Shown here: one piece after another, positions 1 through 6,527 of the stretch | How positions within the stretch are numbered: the first letter of the stretch is position 1 | Layout: each line of letters opens with the position of its first letter | Assembly: GCA_002338895.1 (NCBI GenBank) | Contig: DDJH01000151.1 | Location: 2,607 to 15,261, forward strand | DNA from: Lentisphaeria bacterium UBA1829 | GTDB taxonomy: Bacteria > Verrucomicrobiota > Lentisphaeria > Victivallales > UBA1829 | DNA: 12,655 bases | Direction: 5' to 3' | Made by a program: the position numbers and the translations under genes | Notes under the pieces: model-generated | What the model was told of the DNA's origin: nothing | Seen by the model: the letters and a program-made list of their open reading frames with translations, nothing else | The model's database searches: none

Positions 1-1891
1 GAAAGTGGACAAAGGCGTTCTGGGCGACCGCCGCGGCATTCGGGACCGCCTTGTGCCCAAACCAGGTCTGATCTGCATCCTGATGAACGTAAACCTTCTC
101 AAAGAGCTGCCAGACATGAAGGGGGGTCGAGACCTGCACCCCTTCTCCGAGATCAATCAGATAGCGGCGTGCGAGATTTTCCGGCCGCAGAAACTGCGGA
201 TTGCTTTTCCGGTATTTCTGTGCATCCTGGATCGAATGAATGTAGAACAGTTCCGTGTTCCACAGGGGAACGCCTGGACGGTATTTCTTTCGGAGTTCGT
301 TCAATTCATCCAGCAGAGTTTCCGCTGGAATTTCCGAATTGTCCAACGCGGTCCGATAGGGGTGGAAGGAGACGGCATCCAGAAATTGGAAGGCTCCGAG
401 TTTTGCGCACTGCGCGGTGTAGCTTCCGCCGGATGCGCCGTAATCCTCGGTTGCGCAGATCCCGATGATCCGGCAGTCCGGATCGGCTTTTCTGGCGGTT
501 TGGAAGGCCTCCTTCAGATATGCCGTATAGCGGGCGGGATCGGTCAGGCGCAGATTGGGTTCATTGATGATCTCATAATAGCGGATACGTCCTTTGCAGT
601 TTCGGACGCAGGCTTCGATATAGTCCCGCCAGTCGTCCATGCGCGGATAAACGGTTATGCTTTTGAGGGGATTTTTTCCATTCTTTTCCCCGTCCCGGAT
701 CATGAACCAGTCGGCTTTCCGGAAGCCGTTGGCGGATTTTGCACCTGGATTCCAGGAGAACGCATCTGCATCCAGACAGATGTAGGCGGTAAGCTCACTG
801 TCCGCAACGGCATTCAGATACGCATTGAGGTGGGCGAAATCGAATTTTTTCCGTTCCGGATTCAGAAGCCAGGGACGGGAGAGTTCATATTCAAAAAGCC
901 GGATCAGAGAAACCCCGGTTGCGTGAAGCATGGCCAGATGTTCGGAAAAATCAATTCCGAGTCCCTGATATGGATTATGGGCATCTCCGGAGTTGCGGAA
1001 AACACCGGTTTCGTTGACGCCCGTACAGAATCCCTGTTCCGGGGAAAATCTTCCGGGCGGCAGCGGATGCAGGACCGCTGTATAGAACGGAAGAGCCGTT
1101 CCGGTTTTCCAGGATCCGGTCAGCCGGATGAATCCCCGGTTGTCCATGGAAAGCGGGAGGAGGGTTTGAACGGCCTTCCCGGGAGAGAGAGAAAGGGTTT
1201 TATGAATCTCCCGTTTCCATCCGGTCAGCTGGTTTTCCGCCTGAATGCGGAACGGAATGGTCTGTTCTTTGCCTTCGTAAAGGACGGCGCGGAATTCGAC
1301 CGGGTGTGTGCCGGCGGCGACCCAGGTTGCCGGCATCGTCAGAGCCGCTTCCAGAGAGGAGGAGGGGGCGTAGATGGAGGCGGCGTCTCCGCGTTCCAGC
1401 TGCGCTGCGTCAAGACAGAGGGTCCCGGGAGTCTGGAACTGAACGCGGACAACGATTTCAGAGAATTCATCCGGGATCTTCGCCGTCAGGACATGGCGTT
1501 TCCACTCCCGCGAGACGGCAACTTTTTTCCCCGGACAAATCCAGTTTCCTTTTATTGAGCTGAAGATCTGGAGTTCTGCGGGAAAATCGCGATCGCCTTT
1601 CAGCCAGATGGAGAAGGTATGCTTCCCCGGTTTGACCGGGATCCCGATGGAACAGACTTGAATGGTATGCCCCTTCGGATTGGAGAGTTCGAGGAGGGAA
1701 AGACCGTGAACGGCCTGTCCGGAAGAGATTTTCTCCCGGATGGCACGATACTTTCCGTCCAGTTTTGGAACCACGGTACGGATTCCCCATCCGGCACTTC
1801 CCAGTTCAAAACTGGAATTCGGGAGCATGTTTTTGCCGAGGCAGAGAACGCTCAGGGTTCCGGCAATCAGAATGAGCAGACCTTTCTTCAT
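1..1891 (-). CDS. Secreted glycoside hydrolase of clan GH-A (GH39/GH5-like), C-terminus cut off by window edge
   Basis: Reading leftward from the ATG at 1891, the frame stays open to the window edge, giving 630 residues without a stop, so the gene is partial. A Sec signal peptide covers about residues 1-20 (MKKGLLILIAG, then a hydrophobic stretch). Residues 21-170 resemble a CBM4/9-type carbohydrate-binding beta-sandwich (NSSFELGSAGW near the start, LCLDAAQLERG at the end). Residues 175-285 look like a second beta-rich region. From about 300 a TIM barrel begins (GVSLIRLFEYELSRPW, then KKFDFAHLNAYL). The likely acid/base is E444 in YEIINEPN and the likely nucleophile is E547 in PLWNTELF; this is the usual clan GH-A arrangement (strands 4 and 7). 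The exact family (GH39, GH5 or another) and the substrate are not determinable here. The start lies 1 bp after the stop of the upstream gene, with GGTGGA 5 bp before it, so it is the last visible gene of the unit 1 operon. Confidence 0.85.
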   Translation of the reverse strand, partial: MKKGLLILIAGTLSVLCLGKNMLPNSSFELGSAGWGIRTVVPKLDGKYRAIREKISSGQAVHGLSLLELSNPKGHTIQVCSIGIPVKPGKHTFSIWLKGDRDFPAELQIFSSIKGNWICPGKKVAVSREWKRHVLTAKIPDEFSEIVVRVQFQTPGTLCLDAAQLERGDAASIYAPSSSLEAALTMPATWVAAGTHPVEFRAVLYEGKEQTIPFRIQAENQLTGWKREIHKTLSLSPGKAVQTLLPLSMDNRGFIRLTGSWKTGTALPFYTAVLHPLPPGRFSPEQGFCTGVNETGVFRNSGDAHNPYQGLGIDFSEHLAMLHATGVSLIRLFEYELSRPWLLNPERKKFDFAHLNAYLNAVADSELTAYICLDADAFSWNPGAKSANGFRKADWFMIRDGEKNGKNPLKSITVYPRMDDWRDYIEACVRNCKGRIRYYEIINEPNLRLTDPARYTAYLKEAFQTARKADPDCRIIGICATEDYGASGGSYTAQCAKLGAFQFLDAVSFHPYRTALDNSEIPAETLLDELNELRKKYRPGVPLWNTELFYIHSIQDAQKYRKSNPQFLRPENLARRYLIDLGEGVQVSTPLHVWQLFEKVYVHQDADQTWFGHKAVPNAAAVAQNAFVHF

Positions 1892-1892
1892 G

Positions 1893-2774
1893 TCAATCCA
1901 CCATTTCCAGTTTCAGGTCCTTGACGGAAAGACTCCGAATCTCCCTGTTCAGCGTCTGAAAGGAGACATTTGTCAGATCCCCGGCCGAAAGAGACCGCTG
2001 GAATTCAAAGACGATTTTTTTCCATTCCGCTCCAATCTGCTCGGTCCGGTAGCAGTCGGAAACTGCAATGCGGACGGGACCGGTTCGATCGCTCTTCAAA
2101 TCGCAGCTGAGACGGAACTTCTTTCCCTTCGGCAACGGTTCGCTGAGAGTCATCAGACAGAGCGTTCCCTCCTTCTGGAACGAGGGCGCTGCTTCCAGAG
2201 AGATCATTTCCCCTCCCAGAACATGGTCTTCCGCTTTTTTCCGGACGATTCCGCTGTTTTTCCGATCCCTGCTTCTGTTGAACCAGCAATCGGTTCTGTT
2301 CGGGTAGGATATTGTGCGGAAATCCTCGTCGGAAAGACGTTCGATTTTGAAGTTCCTGAGTTCCAGCCGGTTTTCCGAAGCAACCTGAATCCAGAATCCG
2401 AATTTGACACTTCCGCCTTTTGTGTTCGCGACCCGGAATCGGACGTTTGACCATGTCGTTTCCGGAAGCAGGTTCAGGAACAGCTCCGGCTTTCCGTTAT
2501 ACCCGAACTGAAACTGGGTTTTCGCAGACGGCTTTTCCGCAAACTTGTATTCAAAGGAACAGGCATACACTCCCGGTTTGAGATCCTGACGGACACCGAT
2601 GGACATCCCTCCCGGTTTCAGCGGCATGGAAGCGGCATCCTTTTTTTCGGAAAAGGTGGTTCCCGAATAGAAGGCCCATGATTTTCCGAATCCCTGAAAA
2701 ACGGTTTCCGCTCCGGGAAGCGCCGGTGCCAGAGTCATTCCGGCAAAAAGAACGATCCATCCATTGAGTTTCAT
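1893..2774 (-). CDS. Secreted protein with two tandem carbohydrate-binding-like beta-sandwich domains
   Basis: A 293-residue protein with a signal peptide at residues 1-22 (predicted signal peptidase I cut after LPGA). The mature part seems to consist of two beta-sandwich units, about 23-147 and 165-292. They end with similar strands, LELRNFKIERL and SLSVKDLKLEMV, and both contain the W-x-x-[IV]-x-F pattern (TTWSNVRFRV and AEWKKIVFEF). This is the usual look of CBM4/9-like modules attached to glycoside hydrolases. No catalytic signature was seen. The start is supported by AAAGGAG at 2784-2790, 9 bp upstream. The gene begins 4 bp after the isomerase stop and ends 1 bp before the glycoside hydrolase start, so it is probably made together with that enzyme. 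A role as a glycan-binding partner of the hydrolase is inference; no family name can be given with certainty. Confidence 0.8.
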   Translation of the reverse strand: MKLNGWIVLFAGMTLAPALPGAETVFQGFGKSWAFYSGTTFSEKKDAASMPLKPGGMSIGVRQDLKPGVYACSFEYKFAEKPSAKTQFQFGYNGKPELFLNLLPETTWSNVRFRVANTKGGSVKFGFWIQVASENRLELRNFKIERLSDEDFRTISYPNRTDCWFNRSRDRKNSGIVRKKAEDHVLGGEMISLEAAPSFQKEGTLCLMTLSEPLPKGKKFRLSCDLKSDRTGPVRIAVSDCYRTEQIGAEWKKIVFEFQRSLSAGDLTNVSFQTLNREIRSLSVKDLKLEMVD

Positions 2775-2778
2775 TTTG

Positions 2779-3759
2779 TCATACTCCTTTTTTATTGTAA
2801 TTCAAACGACGCAGGGCGGTATCTTCCGCCGCCCGCCAGAAGAGTTTGGAATATCGATAGCGATCCGCTCCGGAAACACCGGGCCAGGAGCTTTCGAAAC
2901 TGAGCGTGTAGGGATAGTTGATTTCCCACAATGCCGTGATGCACTCTGTCCACGGAATGGTGCCGAGACCGGGCGTGAGATGTTCATCGAATTCGGGAGT
3001 CGCATCCACAAGTTCTCCCGGCTTGACATTCCAGACGTTGCCGTGGTTGTCGTGAATATGAGTGGTGAAGAGTTTGGACCCGAGGGTCCGGATCCAGCGG
3101 ATCGGAGAAACTCCGGCACAGTGCGCGTGACCGAAATCCAGACAGGCGCCGACATTCGGATGATCGATTCGTTTCAGCAGTTCCGGCAGTTGATCGATGT
3201 TGCTGAGATGATGAAACGCATCCAGATTTTCCAATGCAATGCGGAGATTGTTTTTTCTTGCGTAGTCTCCGGCTTCCTGCATTGTTTCTGCGATCTGATC
3301 CATGACGGCATCTGTCCCGCAGCGGTCCAGGATGGACTGAAAAGCCTGCTTCTCCTCCGCCATGGATTTGTAGTGTCCTTCGACTTTTCCCAGATGCAGA
3401 ACCAGATGATCCGCATGGAGATTTGCGGAAAAATCGATGCAGGCCTTCAGATTTTCCACCAGAGTTTTCCGGGAGTTTCCCGGCCGGGCAAGACAGGCGG
3501 CATAGCCATGATGCTGATTGGCCTTCATTCCCCGCATTTCCAGTTCCCGGCCGATCCGCCGGGTTTCCGTGTCGAGATTGAAGCTGCTCGGTTCTTCGAG
3601 GTGATAGCTGGAAATCATGATTTCGGTCATTCCGGCTTCCCGCATGGAGTCGATGTCGTAACGGATTTCCGCATCGCTTTTTTTGACGAGCTGTTTTCCA
3701 TCCCAGACGACGCCTTCCATGCCGTATGAGAGATTGAAATGTCTTTTGTTTTCTGTCAT
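2779..3759 (-). CDS. Sugar phosphate isomerase/epimerase family protein (xylose isomerase-like TIM barrel)
   Basis: A 326-residue cytoplasmic protein with no signal peptide. It carries the motif series of the AP-endonuclease-2/xylose-isomerase-like TIM-barrel family: LHLGK near 121, RIALENLD with E177, GACLDFGHAH with D208 and H211, TTHIHDNHG with H234/H236/D237, and LSFESSW with E289. In this family E, D, H and E residues at these barrel strands bind a divalent metal and move protons between adjacent sugar carbons. Members include ketose 3-epimerases, inosose isomerases and enzymes for 3-keto sugars; which one this is cannot be read from the sequence. The start is supported by AAGGAT at 3767-3772, 7 bp upstream. 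It lies 26 bp behind the prepilin-like gene and 4 bp ahead of the secreted beta-sandwich gene, placing it second in the unit 1 operon and probably acting on a product of the downstream hydrolase (inference). Confidence 0.88.
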   Translation of the reverse strand: MTENKRHFNLSYGMEGVVWDGKQLVKKSDAEIRYDIDSMREAGMTEIMISSYHLEEPSSFNLDTETRRIGRELEMRGMKANQHHGYAACLARPGNSRKTLVENLKACIDFSANLHADHLVLHLGKVEGHYKSMAEEKQAFQSILDRCGTDAVMDQIAETMQEAGDYARKNNLRIALENLDAFHHLSNIDQLPELLKRIDHPNVGACLDFGHAHCAGVSPIRWIRTLGSKLFTTHIHDNHGNVWNVKPGELVDATPEFDEHLTPGLGTIPWTECITALWEINYPYTLSFESSWPGVSGADRYRYSKLFWRAAEDTALRRLNYNKKGV

Positions 3760-3785
3760 ATTGCAAATCCTTGTTGAACTGTTTT

Positions 3786-4538
3786 TTACGGGAGGGGACA
3801 GGCGGTATCTTTGTCCAGCAGAATGCGTGTGATGTTTCTGGGGAGAGTTCTTGCGGAGCCTCCGTTCTGCAGAAACGGATCGCTGCTCCGGTGGTAGACG
3901 GAGACATATTCCCCGCCGTTCTTTTTTCTTGAGACCCAGCAGTTGTCCACGGTCCGGTTCGGATAGATCAAGACTTCCCCCTTGGGTCTGGCTTCTCCGG
4001 AGTCTGTCATTTCGAGACAGAATGCGACAGCTCCCTGCGGATAGACTTTTGAAACACGGTTTGCTTTTTGTTCCGTTCCGCTTCCGGTCATCGTTCCGAT
4101 CCCGACCGTCTCCTGCTGTTCATCCATCGCACTCCCGCGGAACAGATTGGTTGCAAATCCGTAATTGGTGACGGTTCCTTCGCTGCTTCCGGTCGTCCGC
4201 ACGGGAACGGATGGACAGAATGTCACTCCGACCGTTTTATTCCCCGCTCTCCAGTCCTCCGCTTTCTTCCCGTAATATGGATTGAGCGCTCTCGGAAAGA
4301 TTCTCCTTGCAATATCCAGCCTGTTCCCCTCATACGGATAGAAGTCATTGTTGTCCCCCGCATAGCCCGCCAGAACGATCCCAAGCTGTTTCAAGTTCCC
4401 GATACATCCGATTTCCCGAGCCTTTTCCCGAGCACTGTTCAGCGCAGGAAGAAGAAGGGCGCATAGAATTGCCAGAATTGAAATTACAACAAGAAGTTCT
4501 ATTATCGTAAATCTGTTTGATTCCTTTTTCGGATTCAT
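3786..4538 (-). CDS. Prepilin-like protein with type IV pilin N-terminal methylation motif (type II secretion pseudopilin-like)
   Basis: A 250-residue protein. After a short basic leader (MNPKKESNR) comes FTIIELLVV, followed by a hydrophobic helix to about residue 32 and the amphipathic stretch [20 protein letters not shown]. The Glu at mature position 5 (E14) is present. Residue -1 is Arg9 rather than the Gly of classical prepilins. The globular part contains the FCPS element at 107-110 that is common in Lentisphaerota/Planctomycetota relatives. Near the C-terminus H216 plus nine residues leads to GGSARTL instead of the usual DGHVxxL, so the H-X9-DG box is altered. I chose the ATG at 4538 over an upstream in-frame ATG at 4616, because 4538 has GAGGGA at 4545-4550 and fits the leader, whereas 4616 lies upstream of the likely transcription start. 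It is the first gene of the unit 1 operon. Surface display or a role in secretion or glycan capture is inference. Confidence 0.9.
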   Translation of the reverse strand: MNPKKESNRFTIIELLVVISILAILCALLLPALNSAREKAREIGCIGNLKQLGIVLAGYAGDNNDFYPYEGNRLDIARRIFPRALNPYYGKKAEDWRAGNKTVGVTFCPSVPVRTTGSSEGTVTNYGFATNLFRGSAMDEQQETVGIGTMTGSGTEQKANRVSKVYPQGAVAFCLEMTDSGEARPKGEVLIYPNRTVDNCWVSRKKNGGEYVSVYHRSSDPFLQNGGSARTLPRNITRILLDKDTACPLP

Positions 4539-4572
4539 AAGCCTTCCCTCTTGAAGTTGTTTTCCGGCGAAT

Positions 4573-4601
4573 ATTATAGCCGATATTTTGGAAAAAATCC
4601 T
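4573..4601 (-). promoter_or_regulatory. Candidate promoter of the unit 1 operon: consensus -10, no recognisable -35
   Basis: On the - strand a perfect TATAAT lies at 4578-4573, about 35 bp before the prepilin-like start. Transcription would begin near 4566, giving a leader of about 28 nt. At 17 bp spacing the -35 position (4601-4596) reads AGGATT, far from TTGACA, and 15-19 bp spacings give nothing better. A good -10 with a missing -35 is what activator-dependent promoters often look like, and an AraC-type regulator is encoded divergently next door. Confidence 0.5.
4584..4597. promoter_or_regulatory. Possible regulator-binding motif, copy 1 (TATTTTGGAAAAAA)
   Basis: This 14-mer lies between the -10 elements of the two divergent promoters of unit 1. 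It matches 13 of 14 bases of TATTTTGGAGAAAA at 12381-12394 in the other AraC intergenic region. Its arms ATTTT and AAAAT (4585-4589, 4594-4598) form a small inverted repeat around GGAA. It is AT-rich, so chance cannot be excluded. Confidence 0.25.
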
Positions 4602-4629
4602 TGATGATTCTGCCAAATTGCATTATATT
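4601..4629 (+). promoter_or_regulatory. Promoter of the AraC-family regulator gene
   Basis: TTGATG at 4601-4606 and TATATT at 4624-4629 are separated by 17 bp, close to the sigma-70 consensus. Transcription would start near 4636, giving a leader of about 24 nt that carries AGGAAAAAGG (4641-4650) before the ATG at 4660. Its -35 abuts the -35 position of the divergent operon promoter, so one bound regulator could affect both. Confidence 0.6.
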
Positions 4630-4659
4630 TCCGCCAAAAGAGGAAAAAGGAAAATCAAA

Positions 4660-5592
4660 ATGGGCAAATATCTGAATTATCCGCAGCCGGAAAAATTTCC
4701 GTTGGCCGTCCGTCTTCAGGTCCGGGAGCCGGGGCAGGAGCCTGTTGTGGAGGATGAAATCCGCAGGCATGAATTCTCCGAACTGATCCTGGTTGTCCGG
4801 GGACGGGCGGAGCATCGGATCGGCACACGCTATTTCCCTCTGGAGGAAGGCGATGTTCTCATTGTTCATCCGGGAACGACAGATGCCTTCTCCAATCTTT
4901 CCGATTTCGAGATTCTGGTCGTGATCTTTGACTCTTCCGCTCCGCTGCCTGTGCTTGAAGGGGCCAATCTTCCGTTGATTGAAGTTCTTTATCCGCACGC
5001 TTCGGTCCAGCTGGACTCCCTGAAGCCTGTGCTGCGCATTCCGGTCAATGACCGGGCGCTTTGTGAAAATCTGGTTCGCCGTCTGAGTTATGAGACTCAT
5101 CGGAAACGGCTGGGACGAAATATTCTCATTCCCCTGATCTTTACGGAATTGATCGTTTATCTTGCACGAGGCGACTCTGTCGAAGAGGAAAAGGAACTGC
5201 CGTGGCTGGTTCAGCCTGCGGTGGAATATCTGAATGCACATTTCAGAGAAGCTCTGGATTTGAAACGTCTGACCCAGATTTCCGGCATGTCGGAACGCAG
5301 TCTCTACCGCCACTTTCAGAAGGCGATCGGCATGTCTCCGAACCGGTACCTCTGGACCATTCGAGTGCAGAAGGTCTGCGAACTTTTGAAACAGACCCAT
5401 TGCGGAATCGGTGAAATTGCTCTGCGATGCGGTTTTTGCGACGGCAACCACCTTTCGAAGGTTTTCCGGGCGGTAACAGGGACAACCCCTTTTCTGTTCC
5501 GCCGGGAATGCAGAGCTCAGACCGATTCCGAGCTCCGGGATTTCCGAAAAAACTCTCCTCTTCCTGGAATTGATTCGGAAAAGAGCATTTGA
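4660..5592 (+). CDS. AraC-family transcriptional regulator with N-terminal cupin sensor domain
   Basis: A 310-residue regulator. Residues about 1-100 form a cupin-like ligand-binding domain (HEFSELILVVRGRAEHRIG, then LEEGDVLIVHPG), typical of sugar-sensing AraC proteins. A linker region follows, and the DNA-binding domain is at about 185-285. Helix-turn-helix 1 contains LTQISGMSERSLYRHFQKAIG. Helix-turn-helix 2 contains IGEIALRCGFCDGNHLSKVFR and ends in the family signature VTGTTPFLFRRE. I chose the ATG at 4660 rather than the in-frame ATG at 4588, because 4660 has an upstream AGGAAAAAGG at 4641-4650 and the predicted transcription start is near 4636. The gene is divergent from the prepilin-like/glycoside hydrolase operon and probably controls it and itself (inference from arrangement). 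The inducer is unknown. It converges with the nitrilase gene 12 bp away. Confidence 0.93.
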   Translation: MGKYLNYPQPEKFPLAVRLQVREPGQEPVVEDEIRRHEFSELILVVRGRAEHRIGTRYFPLEEGDVLIVHPGTTDAFSNLSDFEILVVIFDSSAPLPVLEGANLPLIEVLYPHASVQLDSLKPVLRIPVNDRALCENLVRRLSYETHRKRLGRNILIPLIFTELIVYLARGDSVEEEKELPWLVQPAVEYLNAHFREALDLKRLTQISGMSERSLYRHFQKAIGMSPNRYLWTIRVQKVCELLKQTHCGIGEIALRCGFCDGNHLSKVFRAVTGTTPFLFRRECRAQTDSELRDFRKNSPLPGIDSEKSI

Positions 5593-5603
5593 TCCGAAAT
5601 TTT
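5574..5603 (+). terminator. Weak candidate terminator at the convergent gene junction
   Basis: TTCGGA at 5574-5579 pairs with TCCGAA at 5593-5598, and AAA 5580-5582 can pair with TTT 5588-5590. A short ATTTTG follows. The hairpin contains the regulator's stop codon (5590-5592). The T-run is only four bases, so this is a poor intrinsic terminator for the + strand, and it has no useful U-tract on the - strand. Confidence 0.3.
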
Positions 5604-5604
5604 G

Positions 5605-6525
5605 TCAGCGGCGGAATCCGGCCGTCCGCTTCTCCGCAGCCGCTTCGGCGGAAGATGTCAGAAGATCATCCAGCTCAATCAGTTCGAACTCTTCCGCAAT
5701 CTCCCGGGCGGTGCGCTCCGGTGTACAGCTGTAAAGAATCGAAACTCCCAGACGGGAATTGGTTTCGATCAGCACATCTTTCCGGTATTTCCGGCGGATC
5801 AGCGGAAACTTTTCCAAATTCCGGTCCTGATGCAGAATGAAACGGTCCAGATTGATCCGGGCCCGGGCGATCCGGTTGTAATAACAGCTTTCCGCAAGTT
5901 CGCGTCCGAGCGGATCGATCACGGAACTGCAGGCGTCCTTCACCGCTCCGACGAAAAATGCTCGTGCCCGGTACGCCCAGCTCTTCTGAAGATGATCGCC
6001 GTGAAACATGCTGGAAAAACAGAGAATGTCCGGCTTGAGCTTCCGGTATTCTTCCGCAAGGGAATCAAAGTTCAGGTCGTAGCAGATCACACCTCCGAGT
6101 CTCCCCGCCGGCGTTTCCGTGACAACGCCTCCCGGACCCGGCACGATTCCCCGCTCCAGTTCCCGCGGCGTGGGAAACGTTTTCGCATACCAGCCGGGAA
6201 TGCTCCCGTCCGGAGCGATGAAAACAAGCGCGTTGAACACCGATTCTCCTTCCCGGAGTTTGACCGATCCGGCAACCGTGCAGCGATTGCGGAGCGCAAA
6301 GTTGCGGTACAGCGTCAGCAGCTCTCCCGGATAATGAATGCTCTCCGCCTCCGCCACGCTCTGAGAGAGACTGCTCATCCCTTCGCAGGTGACAAGAAGA
6401 TCGACTCCGGTTCCATCCAGCCGCTCCTCCGCTTCCCGGAATTGACGGAACGCTTCCTCGCGTCCCTGATCGCCGCGTTCGCTGACGTTGAAATGAACGG
6501 CTGCCACATCAAGAATTCTGGACAT
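5605..6525 (-). CDS. Carbon-nitrogen hydrolase (nitrilase superfamily)
   Basis: A 306-residue cytoplasmic protein, a normal length for the superfamily. The catalytic triad is visible: E48 in LLVTCEGMS, K115 in GWYAKTFPTPRE and C148 in GGVICYDLNF. The lysine and cysteine surroundings are canonical. Enzymes of this superfamily hydrolyse amides, carbamoyl groups or nitriles through a cysteine thioester; the substrate here cannot be told. The start is clear: GGAGGTG (6531-6537) lies 5 bp before the ATG and overlaps the end of the upstream mannose-6-phosphate isomerase gene, whose TAA is 2 bp away. It is the last gene of the unit 2 operon. The company of sugar enzymes suggests an amide-bearing sugar or an amide released from one (inference). 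After about residue 280 the protein ends in a charged tail (AEAAAEKRTAGFRR). Confidence 0.88.
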   Translation of the reverse strand: MSRILDVAAVHFNVSERGDQGREEAFRQFREAEERLDGTGVDLLVTCEGMSSLSQSVAEAESIHYPGELLTLYRNFALRNRCTVAGSVKLREGESVFNALVFIAPDGSIPGWYAKTFPTPRELERGIVPGPGGVVTETPAGRLGGVICYDLNFDSLAEEYRKLKPDILCFSSMFHGDHLQKSWAYRARAFFVGAVKDACSSVIDPLGRELAESCYYNRIARARINLDRFILHQDRNLEKFPLIRRKYRKDVLIETNSRLGVSILYSCTPERTAREIAEEFELIELDDLLTSSAEAAAEKRTAGFRR

Positions 6526-6527
6526 CT

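Noticed and set aside
5..1558. A 517-codon open frame on the + strand
   Set aside because: It is antisense to the secreted glycoside hydrolase gene. The - strand frame has a signal peptide, domain structure and catalytic motifs; the + strand translation resembles no protein family.
2764..3729. A 321-codon open frame on the + strand
   Set aside because: Antisense shadow of the isomerase gene, which has clear metal-binding motifs on the - strand.
4345..5451. A 368-codon open frame on the - strand
   Set aside because: Antisense to the AraC gene and crossing the promoter region and the pilin signal sequence; no recognisable domain.
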